Shown here in pieces: positions 25,755 to 38,983 of a DNA stretch of 64,000 bases. A program made the position numbers and the translations under genes. Each line of letters opens with the position of its first letter. The first letter of the stretch is position 1. Source of the DNA: Crambe crambe (lineage: Eukaryota; Porifera; Demospongiae; Poecilosclerida; Crambeidae); assembly GCA_963924555.1 (NCBI GenBank), contig OZ004584.1, positions 6,695,001-6,759,000 on the forward strand. The letters are read 5' to 3'. The notes under the pieces were generated by a model. It ran no database searches. It was not told the DNA's origin and saw only the letters and a list, made by a program, of their open reading frames with translations.

Positions 25755-27471
25755 GTATGCCATACGATTAGTATCCAATTTTTTTATAGTCCTCCTTCTT
25801 ACGGGGTCCTTGGAATTTGTCACCCCTGAAGGGTTGCCATTGACCATTTCTTCTGTTGAAAATAAGCAGCTCATCATTTGGAGCCCACACTTTGATGGAT
25901 CACTGCGGAGTTTTGCTGCCTGTAATTTCAGCCGATTGACCTGTCTGCCATGAATACAAATGTGTTCCTAAAAAACATCAAGGGTTAATGAAGTGAAGGA
26001 CTGGAGATCATTCAACATACATACCACATCACCAGGGATGTCTTTTTCCGGATCTTCCTTGATCTTAGGGGAGGAATCAATAGTACAGACTGGATTAATG
26101 TCTTTAATATGATTCAATTCTGTGTTTTGTAACTTAATTTGTACTTGAATTTTTCTCATCACATGCTAAAAATAATGGAAAATAAAACTCCATTAGGAAG
26201 ACTGCATTAGCCAGCTAGCTGCTCCATGTACAAACCTCCAATTTTTCAATTCGATCATGTAAGCTTCGCCATGCATAGAAGGAATTTGTTGGACTGTTGA
26301 TGTCCTATGCATACATTGATTAATACAAAAGCTATTATGGGGCCAATGCACCAGATATAGTACATACAGCATCATTGTAGCTACTTGCCATGACAACATC
26401 CAATCTTGGTTTCTTATTCAAAGGCTATAATAATATGCATGTGTAACAACAATAATCTTTATAGAGCTTACTTCCAAATCAGAATCAATAATAATTCCAT
26501 GGTCTTTAACTTCCTATAAAGATAAAGCATTATTGTTAGCTAGCTATAGCTATTTAGCTAGTCAATCATACCTTAGCAAGTGCCAGCTGAGATTCCCTCT
26601 TTGTTTTTTCTATTAATTTTTGCTTTGATGTACTCTTTTCTTGTATCACTATAAACAATTAACAATTATACAAAGAATAATTATGTTTGGCAGATTTATA
26701 CCTGTATCTTTTGCTGGGGGCTTTTTTTTCACACCAGTGTAAGTATGATCTGAACCCATAGCTATAACATACGTAACTTGATTAATATTCAGATAACTAA
26801 CCAGGTGTATAAATTTCAGTTTCTCCCTCATCTAAAACACAATGATATGATAGCTAATTATGGTTAACTAAACACATTGTAGCTAGTCAAGATTGACACA
26901 AGTAAATGTTATGCTGCAATATTTCCATGTATAGGGAGGCCACCAATAATGATCATTCTAGCTGTCCTTTAGACGAGTATTATGTTTGTGGTTATAGCTC
27001 ACCTGATGAGAATATATTCATTCCAAATTCTGATTCTGTATCAGAAGAATCTAGGATATATAATTATATGTCACTTGTGTGCACATGATCATCAAAGTGT
27101 GTTAGCTATGTATGGCAGATCATAAGACTGTATAAACCTTCTCTTACTTGATGCAACTACAGATTCTCAAAAGGCTACAGTAAAGTAGCTACTTTTTTAT
27201 GGAAGAGGGAATTTATTTGATAATTCACTGCAGCCTCATTATGAAAACAACGACTGCATGCCATTAGCTAGTGGATCTGGTACCACCAAGAAATTTTTTT
27301 GCTCAAAAATATCTCAGATAGGGATCAAACCCACAAACATACATAGCTAACTACAGCAGGGAATCAGTGCATGTGGCTCATTATAATAGCTATACAACCA
27401 ATGGATAAATGATTATACATACTATTAGGATTGTGAAGAGTAGAGTGTAATAGTCTCGCAGCAGCAGTTTC

Positions 27472-27533
<62 letters not shown>

Positions 27534-27850
27534 GTAATAATGAAGCATTGAAAATATTATAGCTACTTACTTTTTTTCCCGACCATATTGACCGAGCTTT
27601 TTTTCTTGCTCTTAGAATTTTCTTCCTGCACACACCAGAGTGATAATATACCATCAATAATGTAGGCATAATTAAAAATCACCTCGGTGAGCTTTAATCT
27701 CCTTTGAGAAAGAGCCTTATTCTCTGTTATAGATATTGATAAAAAATAGCATGACTCATGTGTACACTTACCAATTATTGGTGTCTTCGAAGCACTAGTA
27801 CACCTATTGATTATCGGTTTCTTTGGCTTTGAGATCTTTTGAGCTACAAA
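25755..27850 (-). CDS. Probable BEN-domain protein, multi-exon, ends not found
   Basis: Leftward-read exons can be joined by plausible splice sites. Charged N-terminal exons lie near 27780-27845 (KISKPKKPIINRCTS) and 27565-27630 (ILRARKKARSIWSGKK). Linker exons lie near 26570-26650, 26473-26515, 26237-26310 and 26020-26165. The exon at about 25758-25970 reads HGRQVNRLKLQAAKLRSD, then MMSCLFSTEEMVNGNPSG and DPVRRRTIKKLDTNRMAYI. The pattern of a leucine-rich start, LFSTEEM-NG and KLD---M-I is that of the BEN domain, a DNA- and protein-binding module of chromatin factors and some mobile-element proteins. It ends at a good donor, GTGAGT, so at least one more exon is needed and is not visible. A long ATT run (27470-27535) lies in one intron. 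The 5' side is cut off by a satellite array. Whether it is alive is unclear. Confidence 0.5.
27470..27540. repeat. ATT/AAT microsatellite
   Basis: More than twenty AAT units in a row. It creates a poly-Leu open frame on the minus strand that is not a gene. Confidence 0.95.
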
Positions 27851-28149
27851 ATAATGTAGATAATCAGGTCACTCCTAAGGAGGCTTAGGAGTGAAGTAGG
27901 AATAGTAGTTTTGTAATAATATTATTGCTGTGATTCTTGAGTTTGGTGATGGGTACGGGTAAGGGGTTACTTGACTCACTTATTGCTGAAGGGGGACTCT
28001 GGGGGAGTGAAGAGTAGGGATTTAAGTTGGGTGTACATAGCTATGGGCGTGGATATTGAAATTTTAGGAGGGGTAGGAGTGATAGGAATGCAGCTAAATT
28101 TTACTGCTATCCCTACTTCACTTTTTATTTAGAAGAAATTTTTTGCATT

Positions 28150-30510
28150 CACTTGTAATAATAACTGCATGCCAGAATGTCTCACTCTATAGAGTCTATA
28201 ATAATAACTGCATGCCAGAATGGCTCACTCTATAGAGTCTATATTAATAACTGCATGCCAGAATGGCTCACTATAGAGTCCATAATAATAACTGCATGCC
28301 CGAATGGCTCACTCTATAGAGTCTATAATAATAAATGCGTGCCAGAATGGCTCACTCTATGGAGTCAACTGCATGCCAGAATGGCTCACTCTATAGAGTC
28401 TATGATAATAACTGCATGCCAGAATGGTTCTCTATATAGAGTCTATATCAATAACTGCATGCCAGCATGGCTCACTATACAGAGTCTATATTAATAACTG
28501 CATGCCAGAATGGCTCTCTATATAGAGTCTATAACTGCATGCCAGAATGGCTCACTCTATAGAGTCTATATTAATAACTGCGTGCCAGAATGGCTCTCTG
28601 TATAGAATCTATATCAATAACTGCGTGCCAGAATGGCTCACTCTATAGAGTCTATAATAATAACTGCATGCCAGAATGGCTCTCTATATAGAGTCTATAA
28701 CTGACTGCCAGAATGGCTCACTCTATAGAGTCTATATTAATAACTGCGTGCCAGAATGGCTCTCTATATAGAGTCTGTATCAATAACTGCATGCCAGAAT
28801 GGCTCACTCTATAGAGTCTATAATAATAAATGCGTGCCAAAATGGCTCACTATATAGAGTCTATATTAATAACTGCATCCCAGAATGTCTCTCTATAATA
28901 ACTGCATGCCAGAATGGCTCGCTATAGCTATAGAGTCTATATTAATAACTGCATGCCAGAATGGCTCACTCTATAGAGTCTAGCTATAATAATAAATGCA
29001 TGCCAGAATGGCTCACTATAGAGTCTATATTAATAACTTCATCCCAGAATGTCTCACTCTATAGAGTCTATAATAATAACTGCATGCCAGAATGGCTCAC
29101 TCGATAGAATCTATATAATAACTGCGTGTCAGAATGGCTCACTCTATAGAGTCTATATTAATAACTGCATGCCAGAATGGCTCACTATATAGAGTCCATA
29201 ATAATAACTGCATGCCCAAATGGCTCACTCTATAGAGTCTATAATAATAAATGCATGCCAAAATGGCTCACTATATAGAGTCTATATTAATAACTGCATC
29301 CCAGAATGTCTCTCTATAGAGTCTATATTAATAACTGCATGCCAGAATGGCTCGCTATAGCTATAGAGTCTATATTAATAACTGCATGCCAGAATGGCTC
29401 ACTATATAATAGAGTCAATAATAACTGCATGCCAGAATGGTTCTCTATAGAGTCTATAATAATAAATGCGTGCCAGAATGGCTCACTCTATAGAGTCTAT
29501 ATTAATAACTGCATGCCAGAATGGCTCGCTATAGCTATAGAGTCTATATTAATAACTGCATGCCAGAATGGCTCACTCAATAGAGTCTATAGTAATAACT
29601 GCATGCCAGAATGGCTCACTCTATAGAGTCTATATTAATAACTACATGCCAGAAAATGGCTCACTATATAGAGTCCATAATAATAACTGTATGCCCGAAT
29701 GGCTCACTTTATAGAGTCTATAATAATAAATGCGTGCCAGAATGGCTCACTCTATACAGTCTATATTAATAACTGCATGCCAGAATGGCTCGCTATAGCT
29801 GTAGAGTGTATATTAGTAGCTGCATGCCAGAATGGCTCACTATATAGAGTCAATAATAATAACTGCATGCCAGAATGGTTCTCTATAGAGTCTATATTAA
29901 TAACTGCATGCCAGAATGGCTCACTATTATAGAGTCTATAATAATAACTGCATGCCAGAGTGGCTCACTATAATAACTACATGCCAGAATGTGCATGGCT
30001 CGGCTCACTATATTAAGAGTCTATACTGTGTTCCAGATTATCTCACTATAAGAATCTAATTAACTGCATGTAGAATGGCTCACTATATGATAATGATAAC
30101 TGTGTGCCAGAATGGATCACTATTATATAGAGTTAATAGTAGCTGCGCCTAGCTAGCTATAGCTCTTTAAAGGCATACCAGAATGGCTCTTGTAACTGTA
30201 GTTTAATAAATGCATGCCGGAATAGCTAGCTAAAAATCTAGCTACAATAATAACTGCATCATAGTGCAAGAATATAATTAGCTATAGCTAATCTACAATA
30301 AGATTTGAGTGTGCCAGAATGACTCACTAAAGCCTACAATAATCAATGCATGGCATACTAGCTGTAGCTATAACTGTGTGCCACATGCAATATAGCTCAT
30401 CTGTATAGATAAAGTCTATACTGCACAGCGCCAGAATGGCTGACAAGCTACGGCTTAAGTCTACAATAATATCTAAGCAGTAAATGCATGCTAGAATGGC
30501 TTACTGTAGT
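28150..30510. repeat. Satellite array 2, ~43-bp unit, about 50 copies
   Basis: Same unit and orientation as the array at 22426-22995. Units become divergent and broken up from about 30000 on. Open frames in it (28177-28494, 29306-29626, 29699-29932) simply translate the repeat. Confidence 0.92.
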
Positions 30511-30521
30511 ATTATACGTAG

Positions 30522-30800
30522 CTATACACCTTGTATTTGGATGTTGTATACATCTCCCAGAATATCTGGGTCACTTCGATTGAAGATATTTTGTTTCCTG
30601 CACTGAATTGTAGTGCCTTCAAATGTCTGAATACAGTTCAGATTAAGCATTTGATTTCCAATTGTTGTATCAACTCCTTCAATTTCAGATGCTGAGACAT
30701 TGTTGATTGTCCATTCTATTGCATGTACATCCAGTGGGATGAAGTCCAAGGTACAGTTTAATATAACTTGTTGATGCAGACCACAAATCACCACCAATGA
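30522..30800 (-). pseudogene. Orphan Ig exon of a receptor
   Basis: Codes an open Ig domain (VICGLHQQVILNCTLD, WTINNVSASEIEG, TIQCRKQNIFNRSD, YNIQIQG) of the same family as the other receptors but of its own subtype. The FN3 and later exons expected to the left are missing; satellite DNA begins at once. A possible signal-peptide exon lies near 30890-30960. It is the only copy whose Ig exon ends at a GT donor (CAAG followed by GTGTAT). Either a fragment or a gene whose remaining exons lie beyond the satellite. Confidence 0.6.
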
Positions 30801-31131
30801 TGCTATCCATAATAAGACCAGTATAATTTTAGCTAATAGTAGTTAGCTAACTTCATTAGATAGCTAGCTACTTGAACTAGCTAGGCCATACCTTTACTGA
30901 TATCAACCACTAACATTAAAATGATTGCCAATGTGGTAGCACAGTCATCCATTAATAAAATCAGTAATGATATACGTACATCATGAAACTGTTTAGCTAG
31001 GTAGTTACGTAAGTGTTTACCATAATAGTGTGCTATATTTGGAGTTGCCAAAACTGTTTGTGTAAAATACATGACTTGTTATTAAAACAAAACAAAAATT
31101 ATATCAATAATAGACACAACTGACAAATGTC

Positions 31132-34100
31132 CTAGCTAGCTGCACCAATTCTGATATTTAGAAATATTTTTTTGATAAAGTAGCTACACGCCAACTCTAT
31201 ATGACATAAAGCAGCAGTGATTTCTTTGAAGGGAGCTCTTCTCTCGAAGAAGTACTCCAAGGTCTCCTGTAAACATGGCTCATTGCTTTCATTGTTGGTG
31301 TAAATCTCATCCTCCAGATCCTCATCAATTCCTATCTTCAGTGCGAACTTACTCCACTTCCCAGCAATGGAATATAGATCATGAAACAAATCTTCTGCAG
31401 TCACAGGTAGCTTTTCTAAAGGTGTGAAGAAAGTTAACAGATATTGCTAATAATAATATTAGTTTTCAGCCACTCCATAATTCAGCAACCTTGGAGCTAA
31501 ATTTTGGTGCTAAGATAGTTAAATCATTGAATACGTGACCGATATTTTGGGCAATTTTGTTATTCACTGTAAGGTAAGGCGGGGCAATTACTGAGGGTGG
31601 GGCAATTCCGTCATTTTATAATCTTTGTTTCTCGACTAGGCCGACTGGAATATCATTATTTTTTTACAGTGTCGGAATTGCCCCACCCTCGTAATTGCCT
31701 TAATGAAAATATGGGATTTCACTGCTTTGCAGTCTTGGTATAATAAGGGAAAAAGCATTTCGTGAAATGAAAAAAGATGTAGGGATGACCACTGCTCAAA
31801 AAAGTAAGGAAACAAGAAGGATGGAATCTTTGTTCTGTATATCCAGCCAACAATCCCTACATATACGTCGGGTAGCTTCAGATTATAGTGTAGTAATGTA
31901 CGTATATGTAGGGATTGTTGGCTGGATATACAGAACAAAGATTCCATCCTTCTTGTTTCCTTACTTTTTTGAGCAGTGGTCATCCCTACATCTTTTTTCA
32001 TTTCACGAAATGCTTTTTCCCTTACTTGTTCCTGGTCTTTTTTCCTCTCTTTTATGGTTTTAGCTATGTATAGAGTTCATTCTTCTATGTGTATGCAGGG
32101 ACAGATGAAAGAAGAATAGTTCTCCAATAGCATACCAGCCCAATCATTATCAACGAGTCAAGGTGGAGGTAGAAGATGCTGAAATAGAGTCTACCTTGTT
32201 GAATCTAAATCCCCGAGTCGATACAGTAGTCCATCATCATCATCATTATTCTAGCTACATATACCTATACCTAGGACCTAGCTACACAGCGAAAAATCTA
32301 CAACTTGTAACAGGTCTGGACTGCCCCACATACCGGTTATGACCTGTACACAGGTCTGTAACGGGTCAGTAAAATCTACAAGTCTGTAACAGGTTCGTAT
32401 TTTTGGACTGTATCAGACCTGCTGCCCCACCAACTGCCTACAGATCAAAAATTAGTACTTCCGGTGCCTAGGGTTTACGGATTTTTGTTCTGTTACATAC
32501 CTGTTACAGAATGCTTACAAGTTGTAGATTTTTCGCTGTGTAGCTAGCTAGCTAGCTAGAGGCAGCTGAGTAATATTATAATTTCGAATAATTGGATATC
32601 AAATACATGCGCATGCGTATTATAGAAAAGATGGCTTCCTAATTGAATTAGTCGAGTGCTGTGCTCCTTAGTGTCTCCTTTTTCATCGACTCTTTCGAGG
32701 ATCAACGAGTAGAAAAGATCGTAGTTCGTAGAATTTGGAGTGGATTTGTCCAGAAATCATAGCTGTAGCTTGAGTGGTTCGAGAGATATGGTTGTCTAAG
32801 AAGAATAAGAAGAATAATAATAATAATAACAAGTAAGGGAAAAAGCATTTCGTGAAATGAAAAAAGATGTAGGGATGACCACTGCTCAAAAAAGTAAGGA
32901 AACAAGAAGGATGGAATCTTTGTTCTGTATATCCAGCCAACAATCCCTACATATACGTCGTGTAGCTTCAGATTATAGTGTAGTAATGTACGTATATGCA
33001 GGGATTGTTGGCTGGATATACAGAACAAAGATTCCATCCTTCTTGTTTCCTTACTTTTTTGAGCAGTGGTCATCCCTACATCTTTTTTCATTTCACGAAA
33101 TGCTTTTTCCCTTACTTGTTCCTGGTCTTTTTTCCTCTCTTTTATGGTTTTAGCTATGTATAGAGTTCATTCTTCTATGTGTATGCAGGGACAGATGAAA
33201 GAAGAATAGTTCTCCAATAGCATACCAGCCCAATCATTATCAACGAGTCAAGGTGGAGGTAGAAGATGCTGAAATAGAGTCTACCTTGTTGAATCTAAAT
33301 CCCCGAGTCGATACAGTAGTCTATCATCATCATCATCATTCTAGCTACATATACCTATACCTAGGACCTAGCTAGCTAGCTAGAGGCAGCTGAGTAATAT
33401 TATAATTTCGAATAATTGGATATCAAATAAGGTAAGGGGTCCAATGCTTGGACAGTTCCAAATATTGGCCATGGCAACTTAATTACATTAATAATCATTA
33501 AAAGCACTGAGCCAGCCCACACATTTTAAGTTCTAATTAGAGTTCATCCTATCAGTCTTCTTGCAATGTTATCAGATCAGTTCAAGAGTGAGATTGAAAC
33601 CTGAGAATTACTCATAAAAACAAGTAAGCTTTTGTTTACATAGCTAAGAGAGTGTTATTTTAAGCCATGATAAGAATTGGATCAAGTTTCATGTCTCATA
33701 CAGGACTAACCACAAATACAAAACATGTCATTTTGTGCTCATTTTGATCAGAATTTAGTGCCTTTTAACCTCATATACTTTTTCATTAGCTTTCTCCATT
33801 CTTAAATTTCTTATATTTTTTATATATAAGAGTAGCTCTGTACCAAATAATGGGCAGGTCAAAATTTTTACAGGATATTTGATGGCAAGCAAAAAACGGG
33901 ATCATAGATGGGATTGGACACCTGAAAAACCTTCAAGCTGCACTTACAGCTATCCTAAATGATAAACTGTCCCTTAGAAGAGCTGAATCTACTTTTGGTG
34001 TGCCTAAAGAAATGGGAAGCTGAGTGGAAAAAGATGGAATGACAATGTTAACAAGGACGGAGCCGGGGGGTGAGGTAAAGGATGTGGTCAGGGATGGGGT

Positions 34101-35738
34101 AGAGGATGAGGAAAAGCTATGAACCATGTTGTTTATACAGAATCCATGCATGTCTTCAAGTGACTCCAGCGATGCTGAAAGTAACAAAAGAGATGATGGG
34201 TGTGGTCTTTTGTCAGCTGACGAGAGCAGTGATGTAGATAGTACATCAGTTGAAAGTGATGATTATCAATGCATTATTTGTGGGAATTCAGGTGGCAGAT
34301 GGATTGTGATGCCTGTGATCAATACTATCGCTTGAAATGTGTTTAACTTAGGTTGATGTTATATATGACATATGACTGGATTGAAAGGACTAGATATCCT
34401 TTCTGACTACTGAAGATCACATTACATTGACTATATCAATAATAATTGCTCTGTATTATCAATAATATTGTTTGTTCAATAAATGGTGTTGGTGTACAAT
34501 ATTTAGCACTCAAACTGTGTGTACAAAAATTAGTTTCAATGTCCAATAATTGGCCCAAATATTTTTTCTTGTAGTTTATCAAGAAAAGGATGGGTTTAAG
34601 TAAATGGAGTCAAAAAATGAGTAAACTCTGTTTGATACTGTCTTCAATACCACTCCATAAACCTTAAGTGTCCAAAATATGGCCCCTTTACCTTACATGC
34701 GCATGCGTATTATAGAAAAGATAGCTTCCTAATTGAATTAGTCGAGTGCTGTGCTCCATAGTGTCTCCTTTTTCATCGACTCTTTCGAGGATCAATGAGT
34801 AGAAAAGATCGTAGTTCGTAGAATTTGGAGTGGATTTGTCCAGAAATCATAGCTGTAGCTTGAGTGGTTCGAGAGATATGGTTGTCTAAGAAGAATAATA
34901 ATAAGAATAATAGAGAAGAAGAAGAATATAAGGGAAAAAGCATTTCGTGAAATGAAAAAAAGATGTAGGGATGACCACTGCTCAAAAAAGTAAGGAAACA
35001 AGAAGGATGGAAATGGGATCAATCTTTGTTCTGTATATCCAGCCAACAATCCCTACATATACACACATTACTACACTATAATCTGAAGTTACCTGACGTA
35101 TATGTAGGGATTGTTGGCTGGATATACAGAACAAAGATTGATCCCATTTCCATCCTTCTTGTTTCCTTACTTTTTTGAGCAGTGGTCATCCCTACATCTT
35201 TTTTTCATTTCACGAAATGCTTTTTCCCTTACTTGTTCCTGGTCTTTTTTCCTCTCTTTTATGGTTTTAGCTATGATTAGAGTTCATTCTTCTATGTGTA
35301 TGCAGGGACAAGTTCTCCAATAGCATACCAGCCCAATCATTTATCGAGTCAAGGTGTTGTGTTGTTGAGCCATACTTGGAGGTCGAAAATGCTGAAATAG
35401 AGTCTACCGTGGTGAATCTAAATCCCCGAATCGATACAGTAGTCTATCATCAGCTAGAGCTAGCTAGCTAGCTAGCTAGAGACAGCTGAGTAATATTATG
35501 ATTTCGAATAATTGGATATTCAAATACATGCGCATGCGTATTATAGAAAAGATGGCTTCCTAATTGAATTAGTCGAGTGCTGTGCTCCATAGTGTCTCCT
35601 TTTTCATCGACTCTTTCGAGGATCAACGAGTAGAAAAGATCGTAGTTCGTAGAATTTAGAGTGGATTTGTCCAGAAATCATAGCTGTAGCTTGAGTGGTT
35701 CGAGAGATATGGTTGTCTAAGAAGAATAATAATAAGAA

Positions 35739-35773
<35 letters not shown>

Positions 35774-38700
35774 GAGAAGAAGAAGAATATAGCGATTTAC
35801 CTGCTTGCCGTATTTCTGAAACGGTAAGCTCCCTGGTCCTGAAACTTGGTCTGCACATTGTAGTAGGCTCTAGTAGGCTGGATAATCATTCACAGTAGCT
35901 TTTGTTTGGTCTAAGTGGGGGAACTGGAATTTCACTTTTGTATTAGTCTATAGGCGGCGCGCGCGGCCGTCCGAGTCATCCCTACATAGAGAGTGCTACC
36001 GCACTCTCTGATAGCGATTTACCTGCTTGCCGTATTTCTGAAACGGTAAGCTCCCTGGTCCTGAAACTTGGTCTGCACATTGTAGTAGGCTCTAGTAGGC
36101 TGGATAATCATTCACAGTAGCTTTTGTTAGGTCTAAGTGGGGGAACTGGAATTTCACTTTTGTATTAGTCTATAGGCGGCGCGCGCGGCCGTCCGAGTCA
36201 TCCCTACATAGAGAGTGCTACCGCACTCTCTGATAGAGAAGAAGAAGAATATAGCGATTTACCTGCTTGCCGTATTTCTGAAACGGTAAGCTCCCTGGTC
36301 CTGAAACTTGGTCTGCACATTGTAGTAGGCTCTAGTAGGCTGGATAATCATTCACAGTAGTTTTGTTAGGTCTAAGTGGGGAAACTGGAATTTCACTTTT
36401 GTATTAGTCTATAGGCGGCGCGCGCGGCCGTCCGAGTCATCCCTACATAGAGAGTGCTACCGCACTCTCTGATTATAGGGAGTGCTAGGGAAAAGGTATC
36501 ACTGTAAAAACGAAAGTGTGTACTGCACACTAAATTGTCACACTAAAAACAAAACAGTGTGTGTATTGGGACAAAATGGTATGCAGTAAACACTTTTGTT
36601 TTTACAATGTACAAGTTGTTAAAATCCTGCTAAAGTTTATAAATAGCTAGCTACTTTAAAAAAAAGTTAATAATGGAATTATAGCTTTCACTTCCATTTG
36701 AAGCAAATAATTATTTGGATACCAATTACATCACTAAAACTTGTTTTTGCTCCCAATTGTATACAGTAGCTATAAGGTCCTATAACACACCTGCTGGTTT
36801 TGGTTGTGCTTTCATCTCCTCTTTTTCCTTTGGTATTAATTTTCCTGTGAATGGGGCGATGTCTGAGTAAATGACGTCGTTCACTATTATGACACCAGCA
36901 CTTGAATTAGGATCGCTGGTATCTAACTGAGCATACTTGACCTGCAAAATTTAAAAGGATAGAGAGGTAGCTAATTTCAGCTAATTACCTTAATTATTAA
37001 GGACTTAAGGACACTTCATTTGTGGGTACTAAATTTAGGTGTTGGTGTGTGCCTATAATTATTTGGTGGGTAGCCCATGATAAAAGATTTGTATGTCTAT
37101 ATCCAGTTTATGGTTCCTGTTTATTGTTCTTTTTTTGTTGTTGTTTTTTTTGTAAATTTTGTGAAATTTTTGACTTGCAAGGTACTAAATCCCTAGATAT
37201 TAAGTACCTCTCTTTCATCTGGCATTGGTTTCTTATTTGGTAATGGTGCACTAGAAAATCTGACGTTCACTACTTCATTATCAGCAGTTGAAGTTGATTC
37301 AGGATCATCAACTGGAGTGGATGAATCCTGTAAGAAAATTATCTAATACTTCAATAATTTTTATGATTATTACATGTATCATACCGCATTACTGTGGACT
37401 TTGGTGATTTGTTCTTCAACAGAAGAATCAGCACTACAGCATGTAGAATTTCTTTTCAAAGTGAGCATTGACTCTTCTAGAGGCTGGTAGAAGTGAAAAT
37501 AATGTACAGTCATATGGCTAGGGCTAGGGCTAGGGCTATCATATACATGTATAAGACGAGTCTTGTACCTTTCCCTTGCTATCCAGTGGAGGGTGCACTG
37601 GTTTTAGCACTGAGTATGTAGCATCGATTCCTGTGGGAAAATCTTGTGAGTGATGCTGAAATTAGATTTGCCATAAAAATTAGTTATGAGTATAAAAAAT
37701 ATATAACTTAGCTACTTCGATGATTGAATATGCTATGTCTGGGGAAGAAGTAGGTCCCACTAGAGAGTAGTGTGTTGGTTCACTCAGTGTAGGACCACTG
37801 CACAAATTCTACGAAAGCAAAACAAAAATCAATCATCAAAATTTATAAGTTAATGTAAAGTAGCTATAACATGAATTACTGCTTTTTTCTTGTGATGTAA
37901 GTAGTGGTAAAGTATGAATGCCAACATCACTATCACAATGCTCATCACAACAGCTACGCATAAAAAATGTGGAAAAATAACATCTCCATCTATGCTAGCT
38001 ACGTAGCTAATAGCTGTAACACATACCTATTCCAACAGGAACTGCAATTGCTACCACATCAAGAGAGTTGGTATACTCAGTACTGCTTGTTCCTACCACT
38101 ATAAGAATGTGACCTCTCATGAAGTTAACATAATTATGTACAAAATACAACACAGTATGTAACTCAATGCTGTGCTACTAGCCAGATAAGTTTTTGACCT
38201 TGAGAAGTTGATAAGATCAATTTTCAGTGTGATACGTACATAATGGGATCACATGATCATAACATCTGACAGTTTGGTATATTTATAATAGTCTGATGTG
38301 TATAGCAAACTAGACATCATTCAGCCATTGCAATGCAAATTGTTCATTATCGTCTTACACTTTCACTAAAAGCTCTATAGTTAAGTCCCTACCCACTTTC
38401 ACTTGTGTATGTGTTCATTGTCATAGTTGGGGGTGGGAGTGTAGTTGGGGGCGGGAGTGTAGTTGGGGGCGGGAGTGTAGTTGGGGGCGGGAGTGTAGTT
38501 GGGGGTGGGAGTGTAGTTGGAGTTGGGAGATACATCACTGTAAAATTGCTTGAAATGTTTTCATATTTCGTTTCAACATGAAGAACATAGTTTACAAATA
38601 AGTATGAAATGTTGGGACAATTGCCTGAACCCATGGTAGAATTCTCATCATTGAGAATGAGGTATTCAATCCTGTTCAATGCATCAGTGAGATGTGTAGG

Positions 38701-38952
38701 AGAGCTGCAATGTGTGTCATTTTCATACTCTATGTGAGCTGTCAGCTCTTTGAAGCAGCTTGTTGATGACTGGATTATCTCAGCTGAAATCTGTGACAGT
38801 CAATATAGCTAGAAATCTTAGATTGGCTAAATTTTAGCTCCCCATATATGTAAGTAGTCTGGTGTCGCCAGCCCAGCTTTCTTCTCTTTTTTTTTTTTTG
38901 GGGACGGGGAAGAAAAGTGCTAGGGTTAGGGCTAGCCCACTTTTCTTCCCCG

Positions 38953-38983
<31 letters not shown>

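Larger units (their letters stand above)
31735..35735. repeat. Three tandem ~0.83-kb units, each with a palindromic core
   Basis: Unit order is core, tail, module. The cores (31743-32035, 32835-33115, 34930-35225) are near-perfect palindromes of about 290 bp beginning AAGGGAAAAAGCATTTCGTG. Each is followed by a tail of about 300 bp and then a ~210-bp module (32606-32820, 34700-34908, 35525-35735). Unit 1 is interrupted by a 256-bp element and unit 2 by a pogo copy; the other units show both empty sites. Open frames in the cores translate the palindrome and are not genes. Confidence 0.85.

Noticed and set aside
27364-27669. Open frame with a poly-Leu run
   Set aside because: It translates an AAT/ATT microsatellite.
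28177-29932. Repetitive open frames (CMPEWL-type units)
   Set aside because: They are translations of the ~43-bp satellite; other frames are equally open and units vary without codon bias.
28150-30510. Possible CRISPR-like regular array
   Set aside because: No unique spacers, variable unit length, eukaryotic context; it is a satellite.
31636-35323. Repeated open frames starting MKKDVGMTTAQ on both strands
   Set aside because: They come from a palindrome, so the same peptide appears on both strands; no domain.
35795-36473. Direct repeats as LTRs of a retroelement
   Set aside because: Three copies in direct contact with no internal coding region, no primer site and no reverse transcriptase or integrase sequence nearby.
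38920-38945. Internal telomere repeat
   Set aside because: Only about two TTAGGG-like units inside a mini-element; not a telomeric array.
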